From CAZTHL01 sp964613585 (GTDB taxonomy: Bacteria > Pseudomonadota > Alphaproteobacteria > DSM-16000 > Inquilinaceae), in NCBI GenBank assembly GCA_964613585.1, contig CAZTHL010000035.1, positions 1 through 37,576 of the forward strand: 37,576 nucleotides of DNA, read 5' to 3'. Of the stretch, positions 17,508 to 24,754 are shown piece by piece. The notes below the pieces were generated by a model that worked only from the letters and a program-made list of their open reading frames with translations, was not told where the DNA came from and did no database searches. The position numbers and the translations under genes were made by a program. Each line of letters starts with the position of its first letter. The first letter of the stretch is position 1.

Positions 17508-17915
17508 GCGGGCCACGGCGGGAAACCGCGGCACGAGGGTGCGCCCCCGCGCCGGCCCGGCCGGACTCCCGTACCGCTGTCCGGGATGCTTGAGGTACGG
17601 ACGGTCGGTTGGGACGGCCTCGGCCGCGGCGGCGCCCGTGCCGCGCTCCCGGCGGCGTCCACCCATCGCGCCACGGGCCGGTGCAGGCGCCGGGTCCGGC
17701 CGTGGTCGCCGGCGATGTGGCGAGCAGGGGCCGGGCGCGGGCCGCCCGGCCTCGGCCGCCGGGCGTTCCCCGACCTCGTCAGCCGCCGCCTTGCGCGACG
17801 CCCTGGACGGCGTCCGATGGCCGGGTGGCGTGAACCGGGGCGGCGGGACGGGTGTTCAGGGTCGATCCGTGATAGCACCGTGGCCTGCTGTCCGCCGCCG
17901 TCCCGTCGAGGTGCC

Positions 17916-18494
17916 ATGCCGACGACCCTGCCCAATCTCCTCACCCTGTCGCGCATCGGGCTGATCCCGGTCTTCGTCGGGCTGCTCTACGTGGAGGCGC
18001 CCTGGGGGCCCTGGGCGGCGGCCGCCGTGTTCGTGGCGGCGGCGATTACCGACTACCTGGACGGCTACCTGGCGCGGACCCGGGCCATGGGCTCGGCGTT
18101 CGGCGCGCTGCTCGACCCGATCGCCGACAAGATGCTGGTGGCCGCGGCCCTGCTGGCGCTTGCCGTCTTCGGCCGGCTGGACGGTCTGCTGCTGCTGCCG
18201 GCCCTGGTGATCCTGCTGCGCGAGATCCTGATCACCGGCCTGCGCGAGTTTCTGGCCGGGCGCGGCATCGGCAGCCTGCCGGTCTCCGGCTTGGCCAAGT
18301 GGAAGACGATGGTGCAGCTCGCCGCCCTCAGCCTCCTTATCGTCGGCGAGGCGACGCCGCCGGACATGCCGGTGACGGTGGTGGGCGCGGCGGCGCTGTG
18401 GGCGGCGGCGGCGCTGACCGTCATCACCGGCGTCGAGTATGTCCGGGCGGGCCTGCGGCACATGGCCCGGCCCGGCGACGACCGGCCCGGGTGA
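17916..18494 (+). CDS. pgsA: CDP-diacylglycerol--glycerol-3-phosphate 3-phosphatidyltransferase
   Basis: A 192-residue inner membrane enzyme that makes phosphatidylglycerol phosphate from CDP-diacylglycerol and sn-glycerol 3-phosphate, the committed step to phosphatidylglycerol and cardiolipin. The CDP-alcohol phosphotransferase motif DG-x2-AR-x8-G-x3-D-x3-D is complete (Asp49, Gly50, Ala53, Arg54, Gly63, Asp67, Asp71). MPTTLPNLLTLSRI is the usual N-terminus, and REILITGLREFLAG is typical of PgsA rather than other family members. ATG at 17916 has GAGG four bases upstream. In many alphaproteobacteria pgsA is followed by moaD and moaE; here these come after a DUF2062 gene and a small antisense gene. 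Confidence 0.95.
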   Translation: MPTTLPNLLTLSRIGLIPVFVGLLYVEAPWGPWAAAAVFVAAAITDYLDGYLARTRAMGSAFGALLDPIADKMLVAAALLALAVFGRLDGLLLLPALVILLREILITGLREFLAGRGIGSLPVSGLAKWKTMVQLAALSLLIVGEATPPDMPVTVVGAAALWAAAALTVITGVEYVRAGLRHMARPGDDRPG

Positions 18495-18740
18495 CACCCG
18501 GGGGGTCGGCCGGCGCAGCCGGCTTGGAACTCGACCCTGGGTTTTCTAATCTGGGGCGCGTGAGCCGCGGCTGCCCGATCGGCGCCATGCCTTGAGCCGG
18601 GCCGCGTGCAGCCGGCCGGTGCGTTGGACCGGAGCCCTGGCGCGGCGCCCGGCCCCGTGACGGCGTGCCCCCTGGGTGCCGTGTGCCGCGCCGTGCCGCC
18701 CCGTCCTGGTGACGAGTACCGGAGCCGATCCGAGCCGCCC

Positions 18741-19301
18741 GTGCGCTTCCTCCGCCAGACCTACTACCGCCGCCAGTATTTCCGGCGCTTCCTGCGGCCG
18801 ATCAATCGGCTGCGCATGAGCCCGGACCATGTCGGCATGACGGTGGCGATGGGCGTGCTGATCGGCCTGTGCGTGCCGCCGGGCTGCCAGCTCGCCGTCA
18901 TCGGCCTGTTCTGGCTGGTCGGCCGGCAGATCGGCTGGTCCTTCAACTTTCCGATCGCGCTGCTGCTCACCGGCATCAGCAATCCGCTGACCTTCGCGCC
19001 GATCTACTCGTTCTACTACGTCGCCGCCTGCACCGTGGTCGAGTGCCACACCGGCTCCTACGGCGTTGAGGCGGTGCTGCGGCGCTTCTATGAGGAACCG
19101 CCCTGGCGCGTGCTGGCCGATGCCTGGCCGATCGTCGCCACGGTGTTCCTGGGCAGCCTGCCCTTCGGCATCGCCGGCGCCGTCGGCGGCTATCATTTCG
19201 GCCAGTATGTCGGACGGCGCATGCAGCAGCGCCGGCAGAAGCGGCAGGAGCGGCGCGACCGGGCCCGCTTCGGCCGGCCCAAGCGCTCGATCAGCCCGTG
19301 A
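18741..19301 (+). CDS. DUF2062 membrane protein
   Basis: A 186-residue protein of the DUF2062 family, with a basic N-terminus (RRQYFRRFLRPINRLRMSPD) and hydrophobic helices at about 30-60, 75-100 and 130-160. The motif AMGVLIGLCVPPGCQL and the segment SNPLTFAPIYSFYY are diagnostic. Function is unknown. GTG at 18741 is the chosen start because it directly opens the family-like sequence; residues upstream in the frame are low-complexity and no ATG fits better. GGAG lies about 18 bases upstream, so the start is uncertain. The C-terminal 30 residues are strongly basic (RRMQQRRQKRQERRDRAR) and should be cytoplasmic. Confidence 0.82.
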   Translation: MRFLRQTYYRRQYFRRFLRPINRLRMSPDHVGMTVAMGVLIGLCVPPGCQLAVIGLFWLVGRQIGWSFNFPIALLLTGISNPLTFAPIYSFYYVAACTVVECHTGSYGVEAVLRRFYEEPPWRVLADAWPIVATVFLGSLPFGIAGAVGGYHFGQYVGRRMQQRRQKRQERRDRARFGRPKRSISP

Positions 19302-19335
19302 CGGCCGGCGGGGCGCCCGGGCCGGCGGCGGCGGC

Positions 19336-19614
19336 TCAGCCTCGACCGGGCGGATCGTCGGGCCCGGCGGCCGGCTCCGCGGGCGCCGCCGGTGGCGGTG
19401 GCGGCGGGCGCGACTGGACCGTCGGCAGGCGCTCGGCCGCCGTCAGCAGATCGTGCTCGATCTCCCGGGCATAGGCATCGAGACGGTGCGCCGTCGCCTG
19501 GCGCAGGGCCGACTGGTCGCCGTCATCCTGGCGCAGCTCGTCGGCGACCCGACGAAGCTCCCTCGACAGCTCGGTGAAAAGCACGGCATGGTCGCCGTTG
19601 GAGGCGGTGCCCAT
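19336..19614 (-). CDS. Small hypothetical helical protein
   Basis: A 92-residue protein with no recognised family. Residues about 10-60 are predicted helical and charged (AVLFTELSRELRRVADELRQ, then AYAREIEHDLLTAAERL), perhaps a coiled coil; the last 30 residues are Pro/Ala/Gly-rich. ATG at 19614 is preceded by GAGGGG at five bases, a good ribosome-binding site, which is the main argument that it is real. It is convergent with the DUF2062 gene and divergent from moaD. Confidence 0.55.
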   Translation of the reverse strand: MGTASNGDHAVLFTELSRELRRVADELRQDDGDQSALRQATAHRLDAYAREIEHDLLTAAERLPTVQSRPPPPPPAAPAEPAAGPDDPPGRG

Positions 19615-19715
19615 GGATCCCCTCGATGCGCGGTTGGCGCATCTTAGGCAGGGCGGCGCCTCCTTGGCCATGCCACCGTCTCTACATGATCAGGCAGTCT
19701 CGACGCGAGCGGGCA

Positions 19716-19967
19716 ATGAAGCTACTTTACTTCGCTTGGGTTCGGCAAACGATCGGCGTGGCCGAGGAAGAGGTCGAGCCGCCGGAGAATGTCCGGGATG
19801 TCGCCGGCCTCTTGGACTGGCTGCGCACGCGCGGCCCGAACTATCAGCGGGCCCTTGCATCGTTAGATTTAGTCAAGGTGGCGGTCAACCAGGACTTTGC
19901 CCGCCTCACCGATCCGGTGGCGCCGACCGACGAGGTCGCGCTGTTTCCGCCGGTGACCGGCGGCTGA
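19716..19967 (+). CDS. moaD: Molybdopterin synthase small subunit
   Basis: An 83-residue ubiquitin-like sulfur carrier. It opens MKLLYFAWVRQTIG, a standard MoaD start, and ends VTGG; the terminal Gly-Gly is adenylated and thiocarboxylated to carry sulfur to cyclic pyranopterin monophosphate. Length equals that of the family. ATG at 19716 has GAGCGGG just upstream. The stop is four bases before the GTG of moaE, so both subunits are translated together. The frame upstream of 19716 is not MoaD-like. Confidence 0.95.
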   Translation: MKLLYFAWVRQTIGVAEEEVEPPENVRDVAGLLDWLRTRGPNYQRALASLDLVKVAVNQDFARLTDPVAPTDEVALFPPVTGG

Positions 19968-19971
19968 CGCC

Positions 19972-20424
19972 GTGGCGGCGCGGGTCCAGACGGAGGACAT
20001 CGACGTCGGCGCCGAGCTCGCGGCGCTTGACGGGGGCACCGGCACGGTTGGCGGAATCACCTCGTTTGTCGGGCTGGTGCGCGGTGGCCCCGGGGCGGCC
20101 GACCCGGTCTCGGCCCTGACGCTCGAGCATTATCCGGGCATGGCCGAGCGGCGGCTCGCCACCCTCGAGGCGGCGGCCCGGGAGCGCTGGCCGCTCGAGC
20201 GGGTGCTCATCGTGCATCGGGTCGGCCGGCTCGCGCCCGGCGAGCGGATCGTCCTGGTGGCCGTGGCCTCGGCGCACCGCGAGGCCGCCTTCGAGGCCTG
20301 CCGGTTCCTGGTCGACTGGCTGAAGACCCGGGCGCCGTTCTGGAAGAGCGAGGCGCGGCCGGACGGTGAGCGCTGGGTCGAGGCACACCCGGAAGACGAC
20401 GCCGCGGCCGGACGGTGGGAATGA
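19972..20424 (+). CDS. moaE: Molybdopterin synthase catalytic subunit
   Basis: A 150-residue protein that, with MoaD, inserts the dithiolene sulfurs into precursor Z to give molybdopterin. The family blocks are GGITSFVGLVRG (27-38), LEHYPGMAERRL (51-62), VHRVGRLAPGE (81-91) and KTRAPFWKSE (118-127), where Lys118 and Lys125 match the active-site lysines Lys119 and Lys126 of E. coli MoaE. Start codon is GTG at 19972, four bases after the moaD stop. The C-terminal 20 residues are acidic and vary in the family. Confidence 0.95.
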   Translation: MAARVQTEDIDVGAELAALDGGTGTVGGITSFVGLVRGGPGAADPVSALTLEHYPGMAERRLATLEAAARERWPLERVLIVHRVGRLAPGERIVLVAVASAHREAAFEACRFLVDWLKTRAPFWKSEARPDGERWVEAHPEDDAAAGRWE

Positions 20425-20806
20425 CCGGCGATGCTCTCGCCCCCAACGGCGGCCGCTCGGGGTGAGTCCCGTGCCGATCCACCCCGACCCGCCTCGCGTC
20501 ACGGCTGGGCCGGGGAGAGCGGCCCGAAGCCGAGGGGTCCCAAGTTCGGAGTCGCGCCTGCCGGGCATCGCGCCACTCCACCCTGTTCACCGCGCACGGC
20601 AGGTGCGCTTGGTCGACCGCGCACGGCAGGTGCGCTTGATCGACCGCGCACGGCAGGTGCGCTTGGTCGACCGCGCACGGCAGGTGCGCTTGCCCGTGCG
20701 CGAAGGGACCCGGCGGCGCGGCCCGGCGGATCCGGCGGGCCGGCCGGAGGGTTCGCGGAGGATCGGGCGGCCCGGCGGGGGCCGCATGACATCGAAGGAG
20801 CGCGTC
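20425..20806. other. 382-bp intergenic region carrying a repeat array
   Basis: Between moaE and the propeller gene. It holds the 27-bp repeat array at 20591-20692. No gene is supported; frames run open here because the repeat length is a multiple of three. No clear promoter was seen. Confidence 0.6.
20591..20692. repeat. 27-bp tandem repeats, each with a 6-bp palindromic hairpin (3.8 copies)
   Basis: Units start at 20591, 20618, 20645 and 20672 (the last is cut at 20692). Each contains GCGCACggcagGTGCGC, a perfect six-base inverted repeat with a five-base loop. The linker in copies 1 and 3 contains GGTCGACC, itself palindromic; in copy 2 it is GATCGACC. Units are otherwise identical. The array ends about 115 bp before the start codon of the propeller gene. 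Confidence 0.95.
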
Positions 20807-22042
20807 ATGTGGGATCTGCGACCGTTGCGCCGCGGCGCCGGCGCGCTGGCCGTCCTGCTCGCCGCGGTCGGCGGCCCGGCCGCCGCGGCCGAGGGCGAGG
20901 CCGTGGCCATGCCGGCCGAGCCGGCGGCGTGCCCGGCGCTTGTCTGCACCTGGGAGATGACCTTCGGCGGCTTCGGCGTCGACAAGGCCTCGGCCATCGC
21001 CGCGCTGCCGGACGGCGGCATGGTGGTGGTCGGGCGCAGCCGCTGGCATCGCGGCAGTCGCGACGACATCATGCTGATGCGCATCGACGCCGGCGGCACC
21101 CTGCTGTGGCAGCAGACCTTCGGCGGCATCCAGGGCGATCACGGCACGGCGGTGGCGCCGCTCGCCGACGGCGGCTTCGCGGTGGCCGGCCACACCTTCT
21201 CCGCCGGCGCCGGCATGGGCGACATCTGGGTGCTGCGCCTGGACGCCGAGGGTCGGCAGATCTGGGACCGCACCTATGGCGGTACGGGCAACGAGCGCGC
21301 CTACGGCATCCTCAGCCTGCCCGGCGGCGATCTGGTCGTGGCCGGCGCCACCCGCTCCTACGGCGCCGGCGAGGGCGACGCCTGGGTGCTGCGCCTCGAC
21401 CCGCTGGGTGAGGTACGCTGGAGCCGCAGCTTCGGCGGGGCGCGGGACGAGGCGGCGCTCGACCTGGCGCCGGCCGCCGGCGGCGACCTGCTGATCGCCG
21501 GCTACACCGGGTCCGAAGGCGCCGGCGGGCTCGACATCTGGGCCGCGCGCCTGTCCGGCGACGGCATCCCGCGCTGGCAGGCCCGGGTCGGCGACGAGGG
21601 CTTCGACGCCGCCTCGGCGGTGATCGGCACCGGGGACGGCGGCGCCGTGGTGGCCGGCCGCAGCATGGCCAAGGGCGAGATGCTGGCCGACGCGCGGATC
21701 GTCCGACTGTCGGGCGCCGGCGAGGTGGTCTGGGACCGGCGCATCGGCGGGTCCGGCGACGACCTGGCCCTGGCGGTGACCGACCGGCCGGACGCCGGAT
21801 TCGTGGTCGCCGGCTACACCGCCTCCCGGGGCGCCGGCAGCGCCGATGCCTGGCTGATCGGGCTGGCCGGGGACGGCCGCACCCGCTGGGAACGCACCTT
21901 CGGTGGCGCGCTGTGGGAGATGGCCACGGCGATCACCGGCAGCGGCAACGGCGGCCTCCTGGTCGGCGGCTTCACCACTTCGAGCGGCGCCGGCTACGAG
22001 GACGTCTACGTCCTCCGGCTCGATCGCGAGGGGCGGCTTTAA
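20807..22042 (+). CDS. Secreted seven-blade beta-propeller protein
   Basis: A 411-residue protein with a Sec-type signal peptide: basic MWDLRPLRRG, a hydrophobic core to about 23 and a probable cleavage after AAAA near 28. From Trp49 on it consists of seven consecutive units of about 52 residues, each starting W-x2-(T/S/R)-(F/Y/I/V)-GG and continuing with GG-x2-VAG and D-(I/A)-W-x2-RLD. Seven units filling the chain to the last residue suggest one closed seven-blade propeller. Similar repeats occur in secreted bacterial proteins of unknown binding function. Cys43 and Cys47 precede the first blade. AAGGAG six bases before the ATG at 20807 fixes the start over the ATG at 20786. The repeat array upstream may control it. 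Confidence 0.8.
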   Translation: MWDLRPLRRGAGALAVLLAAVGGPAAAAEGEAVAMPAEPAACPALVCTWEMTFGGFGVDKASAIAALPDGGMVVVGRSRWHRGSRDDIMLMRIDAGGTLLWQQTFGGIQGDHGTAVAPLADGGFAVAGHTFSAGAGMGDIWVLRLDAEGRQIWDRTYGGTGNERAYGILSLPGGDLVVAGATRSYGAGEGDAWVLRLDPLGEVRWSRSFGGARDEAALDLAPAAGGDLLIAGYTGSEGAGGLDIWAARLSGDGIPRWQARVGDEGFDAASAVIGTGDGGAVVAGRSMAKGEMLADARIVRLSGAGEVVWDRRIGGSGDDLALAVTDRPDAGFVVAGYTASRGAGSADAWLIGLAGDGRTRWERTFGGALWEMATAITGSGNGGLLVGGFTTSSGAGYEDVYVLRLDREGRL

Positions 22043-22117
22043 AGGCATGGGCGGAGTATCGGGCCGCGCTCTGACCGCCGTTCAGGAGCCCCGCGCCGAG
22101 ACGCCCTCGCCGAGACA

Positions 22118-22490
22118 GCCCTGACCGCGGTCATCCGGAAGGCCACCATCCAGGGCATCGCGACCCGCTCGGGATCGACGAGCGGATCACGGCGCTCGGC
22201 CTGTCCGAGGCCGAGTCGTTCCGGACCGGGGTCCTGGGCTCGGCTCGCGCCGGCGCGGGGTCGAGCGGGTCGTCTCCGACGCCCGCGAGGGGCTGAAGGC
22301 CGCGGTCACCCGGGTGCTAAGCTCGCCCTGGCAGCCCTGCCGCGTGCACGTCATGCGCACCGCCGGCGCCGACGCCGGCAAGAGCGGCCGGCCCGTGGTC
22401 CCGGCCTTGATCGCCACGGCCTTCGCCCAAGAGACCACGGAGACGGCCAAGCAGCCGTGGCGGAACGAGGCCGACCAAGCTCGGCATCGA
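22118..22490 (+). pseudogene. IS256-family (mutator-type) transposase remnant
   Basis: Translation in three successive phases gives pieces of one IS256 transposase in the right order. Phase one, from 22121, gives LTAVIRKATIQGIATRS. Phase two, about 22170-22260, gives ITALGLSEAESF. Phase three, from 22260, gives VVSDAREGLKAAV, then WQPCRVHVMR and KSGRPVVPALIATAFAQ. The SDAREG block carries the second catalytic Asp and W-x2-C-x2-H is the family signature. The N-terminal half, the region with the first catalytic Asp and the C-terminus with the Glu are missing, and at least two frameshifts break the frame. It is a dead fragment. Confidence 0.85.
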
Positions 22491-22537
22491 TCGTCGATCC
22501 GCCTCGAGAGCCAGAGAGCCCGCTTCTTCAGCGCGCC

Positions 22538-22663
22538 TCAATCGTCCGAGGCCAGGCCAAGCGCCTCCCACAAGACCGGACGGTCGGTCACGACGTCCGT
22601 TTTCTGCTCAACCCACTCATGAAGAGCGTCAAGGTCGCGCCGATCCGCCTTCAGTTCTCCTGG
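22538..22663 (-). pseudogene. Possible gene fragment (3' end) cut by the inverted-repeat junction
   Basis: The minus strand encodes about 42 residues ending in a stop at 22538, including ELKADRRDLDALHEWVEQ and DRPVLWEALGLASDD. The composition looks protein-like, with alternating charged and hydrophobic residues. There is no start codon, and an in-frame stop at 22664-22666 lies inside the palindrome. It may be the C-terminal end of a gene disrupted by insertion. No family was recognised. Confidence 0.3.
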
Positions 22664-22685
22664 TCAAGACACATGTCTTGACCAG
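22660..22685. repeat. Near-perfect palindrome (12-bp arms, 2-base centre)
   Basis: CTGGTCAAGACA at 22660-22671 is followed by CA and by its exact complement TGTCTTGACCAG at 22674-22685. With one mismatch the pairing extends by three more bases on each side. It could be two abutting ends of mobile elements or a strong hairpin. Confidence 0.95.
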
Positions 22686-23076
22686 AAGACGATACCGGAT
22701 GCCGCCGTATCGGATGATCAACGCGCCGACTCAACGTGCCGATTCAACGCGCCGACTCAACGCGCTGACAATGAAGCCCACGGTGAGCGGACCGCCGCTC
22801 TGGCCGACAACGCGGCTCGCGGCCACGGCAATGATGAGTAAAGCAAGGGGGAGAAGTGTGCTTTTCCCATCGACCGACCGTCTCGCCCTGATGAGATGGC
22901 TCGACCCGCGGGTTCCCGGAAACCGGGCGGCCGGGCAGCTCATCGGGGATAGGCCTGTCTCAGGCGGCGTAGTCTTCAACCTCGCGACGGTCGTCGTGCC
23001 ACCGGCTCACGCCGCCCCGGCGGGATCGGCCACGCCCAACCGCTGACGCTTGCGTCGATCGTCTGGTGTCAAGACA
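22674..23076. mobile_element. Possible 0.4-kb element bounded by inverted repeats
   Basis: The left end, TGTCTTGACCAG (22674-22685), matches in inverse the right end, CTGGTGTCAAGACA (23063-23076); nine terminal bases are identical and similarity continues inward (CAGA, then CGAT). No transposase is encoded, so it would be a miniature or deleted element. No target-site duplication was found at the borders, which weakens the case. Confidence 0.4.
22719..22770. repeat. Four imperfect 13-bp tandem repeats
   Basis: Units CAACGCGCCGACT, CAACGTGCCGATT, CAACGCGCCGACT and CAACGCGCTGACA follow each other without gaps from 22719. They lie inside the possible small element. Confidence 0.9.
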
Positions 23077-23140
23077 TGGCGCCCCATGAGTGGAGCCACG
23101 CCCGGATGACGTGCAAGGGCATCCACGGGGTACGGGCCGG

Positions 23141-23157
23141 CAATCCGGCTTGGATTG
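23141..23157 (-). terminator. Weak hairpin downstream of ilvE
   Basis: CAATCC (23141-23146) pairs with GGATTG (23152-23157) over a five-base loop, 22 bases after the ilvE stop. There is no T-tract on the minus strand after it, so termination is uncertain. Confidence 0.3.
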
Positions 23158-23179
23158 AGGTGATGGCCACCCGCCCGTG

Positions 23180-24076
23180 CTACTCCGCCGCCGCGGCCAT
23201 CGCCTCCGCCCGCACCGCCTCGTCGTAGTCGGCGATCATCGCCTCGCACAGGCGGCCGGGCGTGAAGGTCCGGCCGTCGATCGAGCCGACGGGGGTCACC
23301 TCCGCGGCGGTGCCGGTGAGGAACACCTCCTCGGCCGTGGCCAGGTCGTCCGGCCACAGCGGCCGCTCGACCACCTCGATGCCGCGGCGGCGGGCCAGCG
23401 CGATCACCGTCTGCCGGGTGATGCCGTCAAGGAAGCAGTCCGGCACCGGCGTGTGCAGGCGGCCCTCGATCGCCAGGAACAGGTTGGCGCCGGTCGCCTC
23501 GGCCAGCCGGCCGCGCCAGTCGAGCATCAGCGCGTCGTGGAAGCCGGCCTGCTCGGCGGCGTGCTTGCTGAGCGTGCAGATCATGTAGAGCCCGGCCGCC
23601 TTGGCCTTGACCGGCGCGGTGTCCGGGGCCGGCCGGCGCCACGGCGAGGTCTGCAGCCGGATGCCCTGCATGCGCGCGGCAGGCTCGAAGTAGCTCGGCC
23701 ACTGCCAGGTGGCGATGGCGACGTGGATCCGCGTCTGCTGCGCCGAAACACCCATCATCTCCGCGCCGCGCCAGGCGACCGGGCGGACGTAGCCGTCCTT
23801 GATGCCGTTGGCCTCGACCACCGCGCGCGTCGCCTCGTCGATCTCCGCCACCGAATAGGGCAAGTCGAACCCCAGATGACGTCCGCTGTCGACCAGCCGC
23901 TGCGAGTGCTCCGTCAGCTTGAAGACCGTGCCGTTGTAAACGCGTTCCCCTTCGAACACGCAGCTTGCATAATGAAGCCCATGGCTCAGCACATGCAGCG
24001 TCGCGTCGCGCCAAGCAATCATCGCGCCGTCATGCCAAATCACGCCGTCGCGATCGTCGAACGGAACAAGAGCCAT
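23180..24076 (-). CDS. ilvE: Branched-chain amino acid aminotransferase
   Basis: A 298-residue fold-type IV PLP enzyme that transfers the amino group between glutamate and the 2-oxo acids of leucine, isoleucine and valine. Lys159 in VKAKAAGLY is the PLP lysine, at the same number as in E. coli IlvE. Other marks are HGLHYASCVFEGERVYNG near the N-terminus, ARMQGIRL, EATGANLF, GITRQTVIALA and TGTAAEVTPVGSIDGR. Related D-amino acid aminotransferases share the fold, but these blocks favour IlvE. ATG at 24076 is preferred to the TTG just before it. The gene diverges from a marR-type gene; the 85-bp gap holds a good promoter. Confidence 0.93.
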   Translation of the reverse strand: MALVPFDDRDGVIWHDGAMIAWRDATLHVLSHGLHYASCVFEGERVYNGTVFKLTEHSQRLVDSGRHLGFDLPYSVAEIDEATRAVVEANGIKDGYVRPVAWRGAEMMGVSAQQTRIHVAIATWQWPSYFEPAARMQGIRLQTSPWRRPAPDTAPVKAKAAGLYMICTLSKHAAEQAGFHDALMLDWRGRLAEATGANLFLAIEGRLHTPVPDCFLDGITRQTVIALARRRGIEVVERPLWPDDLATAEEVFLTGTAAEVTPVGSIDGRTFTPGRLCEAMIADYDEAVRAEAMAAAAE

Positions 24077-24121
24077 CAAGCCGGCGACCTTTTGTTAATT
24101 TATTCCCTCAGAGTGTGCAAA

Positions 24122-24150
24122 TGTGTAACATTCATCATCTCGCTTGTCAA
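24122..24150 (-). promoter_or_regulatory. Candidate ilvE promoter
   Basis: On the minus strand, TTGACA (24150-24145) matches the -35 consensus exactly and is followed after 17 bases by TACACA (24127-24122). The region is markedly A/T-rich. The MarR-type regulator transcribed the other way may act here, but no clear palindromic operator was seen. Confidence 0.5.
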
Positions 24151-24161
24151 TCTGCGTCAAC

Positions 24162-24656
24162 ATGGCTGACGTAAAAGCACCGGTCAATCCACGCTTCCTT
24201 CGCGAGGAGGAGCTGCGCCGCGGCATGGAGCTGCTGTTCTACGCCTACCGCGACTTCACCGCCGAGGCGGATGCCATTCTGGCGCGCATCGGTCTGGGGC
24301 GCGCCCATCACCGAGTCATCTACTTCGTCGGCCGCTACCCGCAGATCAGCGTCACCGAGCTGCTGCACATCCTGCGCATCACCAAGCAGAGCCTGAGCCG
24401 GGTGCTCGGCGACCTGGTGCGCAAGGAGCTGGTCGCGCAGCGCCAGGGCACGCGCGACCGCCGTCAGCGCCTGCTCGAGCTGACCGACAAGGGTCGCGAG
24501 CTGGAACGGCGGCTGTCGGAGCACCAGCGCCAGCGCATCGCCCGCGCCTACCGCGAGGCCGGCGCCGAGGCCGTCGACGGGTTCTGCACCGTGCTGCTCG
24601 GCATGGTCGACGACGAAAGCCGGGCCGACGTGCTGGGCGAGCCGCCGCGGCCATGA
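24162..24656 (+). CDS. MarR family transcriptional regulator
   Basis: A 164-residue winged-helix regulator. Residues about 30-125 hold the DNA-binding fold: the helix-turn-helix around ISVTELLHILRITKQSLSRV, then the wing RQGTRDRRQRLLELTDKG with the conserved Asp-Arg-Arg. Terminal helices should form the dimer interface. The ATG at 24162 (MADVKAPVN) opens the protein. The stop codon overlaps an in-frame ATG of the response regulator gene (ATGA at 24653), and the kinase follows, so the three probably form one operon. The target and ligand are unknown; the shared intergenic region makes ilvE and its own promoter candidates. Confidence 0.9.
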   Translation: MADVKAPVNPRFLREEELRRGMELLFYAYRDFTAEADAILARIGLGRAHHRVIYFVGRYPQISVTELLHILRITKQSLSRVLGDLVRKELVAQRQGTRDRRQRLLELTDKGRELERRLSEHQRQRIARAYREAGAEAVDGFCTVLLGMVDDESRADVLGEPPRP

Positions 24657-24754
24657 CCGCGCCATCGCCGCTCCGGCCGCTCCCCGGGCCGCCGTCCCGC
24701 CTGACCCGCGCTCCACCCTTGCCGCCGGCCGCGGTTTTCGGCGACAGTCCGGGC

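Larger units (their letters stand above)
17393..17915. other. 523-bp divergent intergenic region (glycosyltransferase / pgsA)
   Basis: The left part (17400-17500) is comparatively A/T-rich and holds a hairpin and a promoter candidate for the minus-strand gene, listed separately. The right part, to the pgsA start, is GC-rich and shows no clear promoter or gene. Confidence 0.5.
22043..23179. other. 1.1-kb region of decayed mobile DNA
   Basis: No intact gene is visible between the propeller gene and ilvE. It contains an IS256-type transposase relic, a 12-base inverted-repeat junction, a small element bounded by inverted repeats and short tandem repeats, all listed separately. Base composition is less GC-biased than in neighbouring genes. 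Confidence 0.7.

Noticed and set aside
19302..19335. GC-rich palindromic stretch as terminator after the DUF2062 gene
   Set aside because: Only a five-base stem with a long loop; expected by chance at this GC content.
20591..20692. 27-bp repeats as a CRISPR array
   Set aside because: Units are directly contiguous with no spacers and there are no cas genes.
20207..22048. 613-residue minus-strand frame over the propeller gene
   Set aside because: Antisense to a protein with a signal peptide and seven regular repeats.
22678..23046. Open frames on both strands inside the possible small element (also 22731-22979 minus)
   Set aside because: No ribosome-binding site, no recognised family, and they run through tandem repeats; coding cannot be supported.
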